From Corallococcus sp. EGB (lineage in GTDB: Bacteria > Myxococcota > Myxococcia > Myxococcales > Myxococcaceae), in assembly GCF_019968905.1 (NCBI RefSeq), contig NZ_CP079946.1:7351356-7415355 (forward strand): a stretch of DNA of 64,000 bases, read 5' to 3'. A program made the translations under genes and the position numbers. Shown one piece after another: positions 1 through 7,231 of this stretch (position 1 is the stretch's first letter; the number at the start of each line of letters is the position of its first letter). Below the pieces are notes generated by a model. It saw only the letters and a program-made list of their open reading frames with translations. It did no database searches and was not told the origin of the DNA.

Positions 1-1166
1 AAGCGCGCCACCTGGAACTCCGCGGGCAGTGAAAGCCAGGAGCGCAGGTCCGCCTGGTTGCCCGCGTTGAGCACCAGGAAGGTGAGGAACCCCAACTCCT
101 TGCTCTTGGTCAGCGCGCCCACGCCCGCGGCCAGGCCCGCCTTCGCCACCGCGCCCGCGAGCTGCTTCGCCAGCATGCGGCCAATGCGGTCGTTCAGGTG
201 CACCTGGGCCACGCGCGACAGCGACGTCACCGTCACCGCGCGCTCCGCCTGCCCCTCCACCGACACCCGGACCGGGGGGGTGCCGCCGCGGTCCCGGTAC
301 ACGGGCACCTCAATCAGGTCGCCGGAGTCGCCGTAGTTCCGCGACGCGCGCTCCTTCTGCGGCGACAGGCCCGCCTCCACCACCACGACGAGCTGCCCGT
401 CGCCGGGGGCCAGCGGGGCATGTGCCACGTCCGGGAACTTCTGGGACAGCGTCGCGTAGGCGTCGTCGCGGCCCGTCTTCTTCGCGAGCCGCAAGAGCGG
501 CTCCACCAGCCCGCCCAGCCGGGGCTCCAGCTCGTACGCCTTCATGTAGTCGATGAAGGCCGAGTCCCAGTCGCGCTGGTCCTCGTACAGCACGCCGCCC
601 AGATAGCGCGCGATGGCGAGCTGTTCGTACGGCTTCTTCTCGTCGACGATCATCTTCTCCAGGCGCTCGTTGACGCGGCGGACCTCCACGAGCGCGTCCT
701 CGTCCCGGCCCAGCTCCGTGTAGTTGAGCGCCTGGAGGACGGAGATCATCAGCTTCTCGAAGTCCTCGCCCCGGTAGGCGCGGCGCCGCTCGTTGCTGAG
801 CAGGACGCCGGCCTCTTCGCTCACGGAGGTGATGTCCAGCTGGGCGCTGAGTTCGTCCGCCTGGGCCAGCACCTTCGTGCTCTCCTCCCACTGCCCGGAC
901 GCGTGCAGCACCATGCCCTTGTCCAACAGCAACAAGAGCTGGTCGCGCTCGGGGGACTCCTTCTGCTCGGACTCCAACTCGCGCAGGGCGCGCGGGTAGT
1001 CAGAGGACTGGTACGCGGCGCGCGCGGAGGCCGTGCGCGCCACGTAGTCGCTGGCGCAGCCCGTGCCCAGAACGCTCAAGGCCAGCACGAACAGCAGGCC
1101 CCAGCGCGCCGCCAGGGAGGCGGAGACGCGCGGGGCCTGGATTGCGATGTCGGGGGGGTTGGACAC
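1..1166 (-). CDS. COG3014-like lipoprotein with TPR-like region, 3' end outside window
   Basis: The frame is open from GTG at 1166 to the window edge (about 388 codons). It begins VSNPPDIAIQAP, followed by a hydrophobic stretch ending at LSVLGTGC, so Cys37 is the likely lipidated residue. Residues about 45-190 have the helical repeat texture of TPR proteins (SSDYPRALRELES; ARYLGGVLYEDQRDWDSAF). A later part reads LVVVVEAGLSPQKE and VSVEGQAERAVTV, as in COG3014-type lipoproteins, which often lie beside LpoB-like genes. It starts 10 bases after the stop of the lpoB-like gene, so it is probably the last visible gene of that operon. An envelope role is inferred; no catalytic motif is visible. No ATG exists near the start, so GTG 1166 was chosen. 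Confidence 0.75.
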   Translation of the reverse strand, partial: MSNPPDIAIQAPRVSASLAARWGLLFVLALSVLGTGCASDYVARTASARAAYQSSDYPRALRELESEQKESPERDQLLLLLDKGMVLHASGQWEESTKVLAQADELSAQLDITSVSEEAGVLLSNERRRAYRGEDFEKLMISVLQALNYTELGRDEDALVEVRRVNERLEKMIVDEKKPYEQLAIARYLGGVLYEDQRDWDSAFIDYMKAYELEPRLGGLVEPLLRLAKKTGRDDAYATLSQKFPDVAHAPLAPGDGQLVVVVEAGLSPQKERASRNYGDSGDLIEVPVYRDRGGTPPVRVSVEGQAERAVTVTSLSRVAQVHLNDRIGRMLAKQLAGAVAKAGLAAGVGALTKSKELGFLTFLVLNAGNQADLRSWLSLPAEFQVAR

Positions 1167-1175
1167 GGCGAACGG

Positions 1176-1784
1176 CTACCAGCTCACGCCCTGCTTCTCG
1201 AACTTCTTGCGGATCTGCTTCTCGTCCGTCCACGCGATCGTGCCGGTGCGCACGTCGTTCAGCTTCGCCGTCATCTTGTAATAGACGAGCTTGTCGCGGC
1301 CGACCTCCTGGATGATGGACGCGAGGTCGCCCGTCATCAGGAAGTCCACGGACGCCTGCTGGCCCGGAGCCTTGGCGGCGTTCGGGTTCACGTAGCCGGA
1401 CTGCTGGTACTCGTACTCCTCCGCGATGTCCTGGCGCGCCTGCTGGTCCACCAGCGCGAAGCGGCCCGTCTGCGCGAGCGCCGTCTGAATCTTGTCCCCC
1501 AGCGAGCGCATGTCGATGTGCTCACTGGTGCTGTTGCGCAGCTTGCCCACCAGCACGATGGGCAGCGGCGCGCCCTGCGGCGGCTGGGCGAAGCGCGGGG
1601 CATTGGCGAGCGACTCGGCCATCTTCTTCGCGATGAGCTGCAGGTCGTTCTCGTTGAAGCGGTCGCCCAGCATCTCGATGGTGTTGGGGTCCTCGTAGGT
1701 GCCGCGCGTGAAGGCGCGCGGGCCTCCACAGCCGGCGAGCGACACGGCGACGAGGGCGGACAGCAACAGGCGGCGGGTGTTCAT
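1176..1784 (-). CDS. lpoB: LpoB-like outer-membrane lipoprotein (penicillin-binding-protein activator family)
   Basis: A 202-residue protein with a clear lipoprotein signal (MNTRRLLLSALVAVSLAGC; lipidated Cys19). The mature part matches the LpoB pattern: a region ending in GDRFNENDLQLIAKKM, then IVLVGKLRNSTSEHIDM, a DKIQTALAQTGRFALVD segment and AKAPGQQASVDFLMTGDL. LpoB in enterobacteria activates the peptidoglycan synthase PBP1b from the outer membrane; whether this homologue does so is inference. The frame extends upstream to 1841, but ATG 1784 is preferred because it puts the signal peptide at the terminus, has a GGAGT ribosome site just upstream, and avoids overlap with the preceding gene. 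It lies between an exported protein and a COG3014-type lipoprotein on the same strand. Confidence 0.8.
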   Translation of the reverse strand: MNTRRLLLSALVAVSLAGCGGPRAFTRGTYEDPNTIEMLGDRFNENDLQLIAKKMAESLANAPRFAQPPQGAPLPIVLVGKLRNSTSEHIDMRSLGDKIQTALAQTGRFALVDQQARQDIAEEYEYQQSGYVNPNAAKAPGQQASVDFLMTGDLASIIQEVGRDKLVYYKMTAKLNDVRTGTIAWTDEKQIRKKFEKQGVSW

Positions 1785-1798
1785 GGTCGGGTCGACTC

Positions 1799-2614
1799 CT
1801 AGTTCCATTCGCATTCGAAGCGGCTGCCTTCGAAGTTCCACTTGTAGGCAAGCACCGCGTCGCGGCGGTAGCCGGCCGTCAGCCGGCAGAGGCTCTGCAG
1901 CGAGGCGCGCGGATAGTCGAAGGTGTACGTCTGCGCCTTCGCGCGCTCCTGCGGGGTGAGCTGCGAGGGGTGCGTGAGCGTGGGGCTGGCGCTGGCCACC
2001 ACCATCACGCGGTGCGGGCCGTACGTCTTGAGCGGCACGTTGCCCGGCAGCTGGATGCGGCGCACCGTGCGGGCCACCATGATGTCGCTGCGGTCCACCA
2101 TGGTCTCGTGGGTGTTGCGGCGCTGCAGCAGCTCCGGGATGTTCGCGGAGAACACGCGGGTGATGTCGCCGTCGTCCACGAAGAAGTAGAGGAACGCCTC
2201 GCGCGCGGTGCGGCTCTCCCCGGTGAAGTCCAGCGTCACCAGCAGGTTCAGCGCCCGGTTGGGCGCCAGGCCGTGGCGCGACACCGCCGCCAGCACCGTC
2301 TTGTCCACGCCCGCCTTCTTCAGGCGGATGAGGCCGTCCGCGCTCGCGTCGCAGGCGCAGCGGCGCTCTTCAATCATCTTCACCAGCTGCGCGGGCTCGA
2401 AGCCGGCCTGGGACAGCCGGGTCAGCTCCTCGTCCGTGAGCGGAAGCTGGTCCGACCGCTCATAGATGCGCGGCAGCTGGTTCGGGTCCCACTGGATGAT
2501 GTTGTAGGTCTGCACGTCCCCCGACGGGAACGGCAGTGACACGGGCGGCGCGGCGGCGCGGGGCGCCTGGGCCGTGGTCAACGCGACAGCGGCGGCGAGC
2601 AGTTGAGCGATCAT
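1799..2614 (-). CDS. Exported protein of unknown function
   Basis: A 271-residue protein with an N-terminal signal peptide (MIAQLLAAAVALTTAQA) and no further membrane segment. I do not recognise the family. The middle contains a short helical region (LSQAGFEPAQLVKMIEERRC followed by ACDASADGLIRLKKAG) that resembles small helical sensor repeats. The second half is strand-rich (LLVTLDFTGESR, FLYFFVDDGDITRVF). It ends in SRFECEWN. It is the middle gene of a tight minus-strand set: 10 bases after the barrel-like protein gene and 14 bases before the lpoB-like gene. That context suggests an envelope or cell-wall role, but no reaction can be assigned. Confidence 0.7.
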   Translation of the reverse strand: MIAQLLAAAVALTTAQAPRAAAPPVSLPFPSGDVQTYNIIQWDPNQLPRIYERSDQLPLTDEELTRLSQAGFEPAQLVKMIEERRCACDASADGLIRLKKAGVDKTVLAAVSRHGLAPNRALNLLVTLDFTGESRTAREAFLYFFVDDGDITRVFSANIPELLQRRNTHETMVDRSDIMVARTVRRIQLPGNVPLKTYGPHRVMVVASASPTLTHPSQLTPQERAKAQTYTFDYPRASLQSLCRLTAGYRRDAVLAYKWNFEGSRFECEWN

Positions 2615-2624
2615 GGCGTTTCCG

Positions 2625-3188
2625 TCAGAACCGGTATCCGACGTTCATGAACAACCGGTTCGTGACTCCTCCTCCCCCAATGGGGATGTCCGGCGAGTAG
2701 TGCAGCCCCATGAGCACGCGGTCGCGGCGATCCAGGAAGAGCTCCGCGCCCAGCTGCGGCGACAGGGCGAACCGCAGGCCCTCGCCCTCGGGGATGACCA
2801 TGGCGCCCGCCTTGAGGCCGAGTGTGAAGGCCAACGGCCAGCCCCAGGTGCGGAAGGTGGGGCCCACGTTGCCGATGAAGCGCCCGCCGTCGAAGACGTA
2901 CGCGCCGCTGACGTCCAGGCGGTACCAGTCATCTCCCCAGAGGGACACGGTGGCGCCCACGAAGAGCGGCGGGCCTTCCGGCGCGCCCCGGGGGTTCTCC
3001 TGGGAGTTGATGGCCGCGCCCCAGTCGAACTGGAGCGACACGCCGCGGCGGTTGTCGCCGTAGCCGCCCTTGCCGTACTCCGACTCCTCGGGCCCGTCGG
3101 TGCGGCCCCGCTCCTGGGCGCTCGCGGTGAGCGGCGCGGCGACGGCCAGGAGCGCCAGGGCTCCGCACAACGTGACAGGACGCTTCAT
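2625..3188 (-). CDS. Small outer-membrane beta-barrel-like protein
   Basis: A 187-residue protein with a Sec signal peptide ending near TASAQ. The mature part alternates short amphipathic strands with turns (VSLQFDWGAAIN, WYRLDVSGAYVFDGGRF, LAFTLGLKAGAMVI) and ends in LFMNVGYRF; the C-terminal aromatic residue is typical of outer-membrane barrels. The open frame reaches back to 3452, but ATG 3188 is preferred because it starts the signal peptide. As the first gene of the minus-strand set running through the lpoB-like and COG3014 genes, it probably carries the operon promoter in the 120 bases upstream. Function unknown; a barrel or barrel-associated structural role is inferred from architecture only. 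Confidence 0.65.
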   Translation of the reverse strand: MKRPVTLCGALALLAVAAPLTASAQERGRTDGPEESEYGKGGYGDNRRGVSLQFDWGAAINSQENPRGAPEGPPLFVGATVSLWGDDWYRLDVSGAYVFDGGRFIGNVGPTFRTWGWPLAFTLGLKAGAMVIPEGEGLRFALSPQLGAELFLDRRDRVLMGLHYSPDIPIGGGGVTNRLFMNVGYRF

Positions 3189-3309
3189 CTCTTTGCACTC
3201 CCCAGCGAAGGTGCGACTGCTCTTGTGCGCGTATACGCAGCGACGGGCGACATATTCATCGTGTGGCGAGCGTGCGCGCAAGCGCCCGTTTTCCCAGGGC
3301 CCTCCCCTT

Positions 3310-4953
3310 TCAGGCCCGGGGTTCCGGGGCGCCCCGGATGGCGTCCTCCGGGTCATCCCGGGAGGGCTGGAGCTGCTTCGCGGGGCGGGACTCGCTGCGC
3401 ACCATGGGCAGCCACTCGGGCCGCGAGCGCAGGAAGACGACCAGCCGCTCACGCACGAGGAAGCGCAGGTCGCCCAATTTGCTGGAGTTGGCCGCGCTCA
3501 CCAGGGCGCGCACGGTGAGCGTCTTGTCCATCACGTCGAAGACGACCAGCGTCTTCACCCGGCCGTCCCACAGGTGCCCGGCCTCGTTGGCGAGGATGCG
3601 GTCCAGCTCCGCGCGCAGCACGTCGATGTCCGCCATGTAGTCCACCTGGAGGATGACGGTGCCCATCATCTCCGGCGAGCCCTTGCTCCAGTTCTGGAAC
3701 GGCTTGTCCAGGAACTGGTTGATGGGGATGACCATGCGCCGCTGGTCCCAGATGCGCAGCACCACGTAGGTGAGGGTGATCTCCTCGATGGTGCCGAACT
3801 CGCCCTCCACCAGCACGTTGTCGCCGATGCTGACGGGCTGGGTGATGGACAGCTGGATGCCGGCCAGCAGCGAGGACAGCGACTTCTGCGCGGCGAGGCC
3901 GATGGCGAGGCCGGCGATACCGGCGGAGGCGAGCAGCGACACGCCCACGTTGCGCACGACCTCGAACTGCATGAGCAGGAGCGCGGCGGCGATGACGTAG
4001 GTGGCCACCTCGAAGACGGCGCGCAGCACGGCCAGCTGCGTGCGCAGCGAGCGCGCGCGGGGGTGGGCGCTGGACTCGGAGGTGACGCGGCTCTGGACGT
4101 AGGCCTCCGACACCCGGAGGAAGCGCAGGATGAACCACGCCACCGCGGTGATGGTGAGGGAGTAGCTCACCCGGTCGCTCAGCAGCTTCAGCCTGGGAGG
4201 CAGGAGCAGGAACGAGGTGCCCAGCGCCAGCAGGATGGCGAAGAAGGGCAGCCGCAGCGGCCCCCGCCCCGCGCCGACGAGCTGGTCATCCCAGGTGATG
4301 CGCGTCCAGCGCGCCACCCGCAGCGCGGCGGCCAGCAGCGCCTTCTCCAACAGGTACGAGAAGATCCACGCGCCCAGCAGCGTCACCGCCAGGCCCAGCC
4401 ACTGCCACAGCTCCAGCCCCAGCACCGTGCGGTCGAAGAAGACGGCCGGCAGCGTCTCGGTGAGCAGCGGGCCGTACTCCTCGAAGAGCGGGTCCACCAT
4501 CTTCACGGTGGGCTCCGACACCACCCAGGTGGGCGTGTTGTCCACGCTGATGCGCTGCAGCCGGATGGGCACGCTTTCGCCCTTGAGCGGGATGGCCCCC
4601 AGCGACACGAAGCGCGAGCTGGGCGACTCCCCCTCCGGCGTCTTCGGCAGGACGGACGTGTCCACCGACAGCTCGCGGTCCAGGACGAACTTCAGCTTCC
4701 GCGCCAGCTGGGCGCCCTGCGCGGGCTGCTCGTCGGCGGGGAGGTGGTCCAGGTAGAGGTAGTGGGCGGCGCGGGCGTAGTCCCCGCGATGCACCGCGTC
4801 CAGGAAGCCCTGCGCCGTGGCGCGCGGCGACGTCCGGTCGAGGTCCTGGGGGACCTGCCCCAGGCCATTGTTGAGGGCGAGGACGGGGAGGCCCCCGAGG
4901 ACGCACCCCAGGAGGAGAAGGGCCACCAGGACCCGGGAGGCATGGCGCTTCAT
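3310..4953 (-). CDS. MscS-family mechanosensitive ion channel with periplasmic N-terminal domain
   Basis: A 547-residue protein. An N-terminal signal or first membrane segment is followed by about 140 soluble residues, probably periplasmic (including SPRATAQGFLDAVHRGDYAR), then four to five hydrophobic helices (roughly residues 175-345). The MscS pore and beta domain follow: SAGIAGLAIGLAAQKSLSSL, then QPVSIGDNVLVEGEFGTIEE and VIPINQFLDKPFQNWSKGSP, the classic pore-helix and beta-domain signatures. The cytosolic alpha/beta domain completes it. Such channels release solutes on hypo-osmotic shock; some extended members serve other roles. ATG 4953 was chosen over in-frame ATG 4965 because GGAGG lies just upstream of it. 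It diverges from the CheY-like gene at 5134. Confidence 0.9.
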   Translation of the reverse strand: MKRHASRVLVALLLLGCVLGGLPVLALNNGLGQVPQDLDRTSPRATAQGFLDAVHRGDYARAAHYLYLDHLPADEQPAQGAQLARKLKFVLDRELSVDTSVLPKTPEGESPSSRFVSLGAIPLKGESVPIRLQRISVDNTPTWVVSEPTVKMVDPLFEEYGPLLTETLPAVFFDRTVLGLELWQWLGLAVTLLGAWIFSYLLEKALLAAALRVARWTRITWDDQLVGAGRGPLRLPFFAILLALGTSFLLLPPRLKLLSDRVSYSLTITAVAWFILRFLRVSEAYVQSRVTSESSAHPRARSLRTQLAVLRAVFEVATYVIAAALLLMQFEVVRNVGVSLLASAGIAGLAIGLAAQKSLSSLLAGIQLSITQPVSIGDNVLVEGEFGTIEEITLTYVVLRIWDQRRMVIPINQFLDKPFQNWSKGSPEMMGTVILQVDYMADIDVLRAELDRILANEAGHLWDGRVKTLVVFDVMDKTLTVRALVSAANSSKLGDLRFLVRERLVVFLRSRPEWLPMVRSESRPAKQLQPSRDDPEDAIRGAPEPRA

Positions 4954-5133
4954 GGGCGCCTCCATACTCTTTTTCGGGCGGTCGCCGGAGAAAGACGGTG
5001 GGTGTTTCCGAGCCCGCCCGGCCGCTGGGATGCCCGGGGTCGAAAACAGGAAACCCATACCGGAACGCGACACGGGAAAGCATTGGTGCGCCGCTGGGTG
5101 GTGGGCTAGAACCGACCCCCAAGGAAGGTCGCC

Positions 5134-5520
5134 GTGTCCGAAGAGAAGCGAAGAATCCTCCTCATTGACGACAGCGAGATCACCCTCGCCATGGAGAAGG
5201 CCGTCCTGGAGGCGCGGGGCTATGAGGTCGTGGCCACCTCCACGCTCATGGAGTTTGAGAAAACGCTTCAGAGCTGGCGGCCGGACCTCATCCTCACGGA
5301 CATCCACATGCCCGAGGCGAAGGGCACGGACATCTGCCGCACGCTGAAGAACGAGTACAACACGCAGGACATCCCCATCGTGTTGTTCTCCAGCCTGCCG
5401 GACGACGAGCTGTCGAAGCTGGCCGAGCAGGTGGGCGCGGACGGCTGTCTCTCCAAGGTGAACGGCCTGGAGGCGATGGGCGAGAAGATCGACGAGCTGG
5501 TGCAGAGCATCCTCTGGTGA
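5134..5520 (+). CDS. Single-domain CheY-like response regulator
   Basis: A 128-residue stand-alone receiver. All catalytic positions are present: acidic pair Asp12-Asp13 (LLIDDSE), phospho-acceptor Asp56 (LILTDIHMP), Ser86 (VLFSSL) and Lys108 (GCLSKV). There is no output domain, so it probably works by phosphorylation-dependent binding to a partner or as a phosphate relay. The start is GTG with AGGAAGG about six bases upstream. The cognate kinase is not adjacent; the nearest complete histidine kinase in the window is at 22548. The next gene starts within its stop codon (ATG at 5520 inside TGATG), so the two are probably translationally coupled. Confidence 0.9.
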   Translation: MSEEKRRILLIDDSEITLAMEKAVLEARGYEVVATSTLMEFEKTLQSWRPDLILTDIHMPEAKGTDICRTLKNEYNTQDIPIVLFSSLPDDELSKLAEQVGADGCLSKVNGLEAMGEKIDELVQSILW

Positions 5521-7106
5521 TGACGATGCGCGCGGCCGTCCTCGCGGTGCTCGTGAGCGCGCTCCTCGCCGGCTGCAGACGCCAGGAGCCGCGCGCCCCG
5601 GAGAGCGGCGCCGGCCCTGCCCCCACGCATCAGCAGGCGGCCTCCCCCACCCCCGCGGCGCCTCCGGGCGCGGTGCTCTTCATCTCCGCGGACACGCGCG
5701 GCTACCTGGGCCCCTGCGGCTGCAGCGAGAACATGCGCGGCGGCATCGGCCGGGCGGCGTTCCAGGTGCAGGAGGCGCGCAAGGGCGGCCAGCCGGTGCT
5801 CTACATCGACGGCGGCAACAGCCTCTTCGGGGAGACGCACCTCAAGCCGGACCAGGTGCCGCAGGAGGAGCGCAAGGCGAAGGCGCTGGCGGACGCGTTC
5901 CGCACCATGGGCATCGCCGTGCGCGCCACGGGCGAGCTGGACGACACGCGCGGCGGGGCCTTCCGCCAGGGGCTGGGGCTGCCGGAGCTTCCCCCGGGCG
6001 GCGTGAGGGTGCTGGACGCGGGCACGCGCAAGGTGGGCGTGGTGGCGGCGGCGTCCGGCCAGGCGCTGGTGAAGGCGAGCCAGCAGGCGCGCGAACAGGG
6101 CGCGGACTTCGTGGTGGGCCTGCTGGACCAGCCGCTGGAGGCCGCGCAGGCCGCCGCAGCGCTGCCGGGCCTGGCCGCGAACCTGGTGGTGGCCACGCAC
6201 AGCGCCGGTGAGTTCTCCGCGGAGGAGAACCGGCTGGTCCGCTCCGACGTGCCGGTGGTGGCGGTGCAGAGCAAGGGGCGATCCCTGCTGCGCGTGGACC
6301 TGACCTACGCGCCTGCGAAGGGGCCCTTCGTGCTCCAGCGCTCGCAGGGGGACGTGGAGCGAGAGGTCACGGCGCTGGAGCAGCGCATCGCGCTCCTGGA
6401 CAAGGAGATTTCACTGCCCGGCATCGAGCCGAAGCTGAAGGCGCTGAAGCAGGGCAAGCGCGACGAGCTCTCCGCGCGCAAGCAGGGCCTCCTCACCGCG
6501 CCGCCCGCGGCCGCCACGGACGTCAATGGCTTCGCGCTGCGCTTCCTTCCGCTGGAGTCGAACCTGCCCACCGCGCCGGACACGCAGGCGCTGGTGAAGG
6601 CGTACGACGCGGACGTGGGCCAGCTGAACCTCGCGTGGGCGAAGGCGCACGGACAGGACTGCCCGGCCCCGGTGAAGGGCCAGGCGGGCTTCGTCGGCAG
6701 CGCGGCGTGCGCGGACTGCCACCCGGACGCGTCCAGCGTGTGGGAAGGCACCCAGCACCACCGCGCGTGGAAGACGCTGGAGGAGGCGGGCAAGCAGCAC
6801 CACCTCAACTGCATCGGCTGTCACGTCACCGGCTGGCAGAAGCCCGGCGGCGTGTGCCGGCTGGACAAGGTGTCGGGCCGCGAGGACGTGGGCTGCGAGA
6901 GCTGCCACGGCCCGGGCTCCAAGCACGTGGACGCGCCAGGCCCGGCCACCATCGTGGGCAAGCCGGGACAGGCCGTCTGCGTCAGCTGCCACAACGCGGA
7001 GAACTCGCCGCACTTCGACTTCGCCGCCTACCTTCCGCGCATCCTCGGCCCCGGCCACGGCGGAACGGGGAAGAGCGGGCAGGCAGGGGAGCCCCCGTCG
7101 AAATAG
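5520..7106 (+). CDS. Tetraheme cytochrome c lipoprotein with 5'-nucleotidase-like N-terminal domain
   Basis: A 528-residue exported lipoprotein (ALLAGC near residue 18). The N-terminal half resembles the UshA-type metallophosphoesterase fold in the subgroup with a GYLGPCGCSENMRGGIGRAA signature and a following IDGGNSLFG segment; several canonical metal ligands of true 5'-nucleotidases are missing, so catalysis is doubtful. The last about 140 residues carry four CXXCH haem-binding motifs at Cys397, Cys431, Cys459 and Cys487 (CADCH, CIGCH, CESCH, CVSCH), as in cytochrome c554-like modules. A periplasmic electron-transfer role is inferred. ATG 5520 overlaps the receiver gene stop; GTG 5517 and ATG 5526 are alternative starts. 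A hairpin at 7109-7153 follows the stop. Confidence 0.82.
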   Translation: MTMRAAVLAVLVSALLAGCRRQEPRAPESGAGPAPTHQQAASPTPAAPPGAVLFISADTRGYLGPCGCSENMRGGIGRAAFQVQEARKGGQPVLYIDGGNSLFGETHLKPDQVPQEERKAKALADAFRTMGIAVRATGELDDTRGGAFRQGLGLPELPPGGVRVLDAGTRKVGVVAAASGQALVKASQQAREQGADFVVGLLDQPLEAAQAAAALPGLAANLVVATHSAGEFSAEENRLVRSDVPVVAVQSKGRSLLRVDLTYAPAKGPFVLQRSQGDVEREVTALEQRIALLDKEISLPGIEPKLKALKQGKRDELSARKQGLLTAPPAAATDVNGFALRFLPLESNLPTAPDTQALVKAYDADVGQLNLAWAKAHGQDCPAPVKGQAGFVGSAACADCHPDASSVWEGTQHHRAWKTLEEAGKQHHLNCIGCHVTGWQKPGGVCRLDKVSGREDVGCESCHGPGSKHVDAPGPATIVGKPGQAVCVSCHNAENSPHFDFAAYLPRILGPGHGGTGKSGQAGEPPSK

Positions 7107-7108
7107 CG

Positions 7109-7153
7109 TCGCTCGGTCCTACGGTGGGTCCTTCCCGGGGGCACACCGAGCGA
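7109..7153 (+). terminator. Hairpin after the cytochrome gene
   Basis: A perfect 9-bp inverted repeat, TCGCTCGGT (7109-7117) and ACCGAGCGA (7145-7153), begins two bases after the stop codon and is followed by a T-rich run (CTTGTTGTTTGACT). This fits an intrinsic-type terminator for the receiver-cytochrome operon. Confidence 0.55.
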
Positions 7154-7161
7154 CTTGTTGT

Positions 7162-7189
7162 TTGACTGTCAAGAAAGCTGGCGAATACT
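7162..7189 (+). promoter_or_regulatory. Candidate housekeeping sigma promoter for the lytic transglycosylase gene
   Basis: TTGACT (7162-7167) and AATACT (7184-7189) are separated by 16 bases, close to the TTGACA/TATAAT consensus, and stand out in otherwise GC-rich DNA. They lie just downstream of the preceding terminator-like hairpin and about 40 bases before the ATG at 7232. Confidence 0.45.
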
Positions 7190-7231
7190 GCGGCCTTCGC
7201 CTGCTTCTGGGCGACCTCGCCTGGCGTTCCC

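Noticed and set aside
198-1802. Long plus-strand open frame (534 codons) opposite the lipoprotein genes
   Set aside because: Its translation is Arg/His/Gln/Ala-rich with no domain pattern, the typical shadow of a high-GC gene on the other strand. The minus-strand frames have signal peptides and family motifs.
3070-5109. 679-codon plus-strand frame opposite the MscS gene
   Set aside because: Composition is that of a reverse-strand shadow (HLEDDGAHHLRR-like runs). The MscS pore and beta-domain motifs are on the minus strand.
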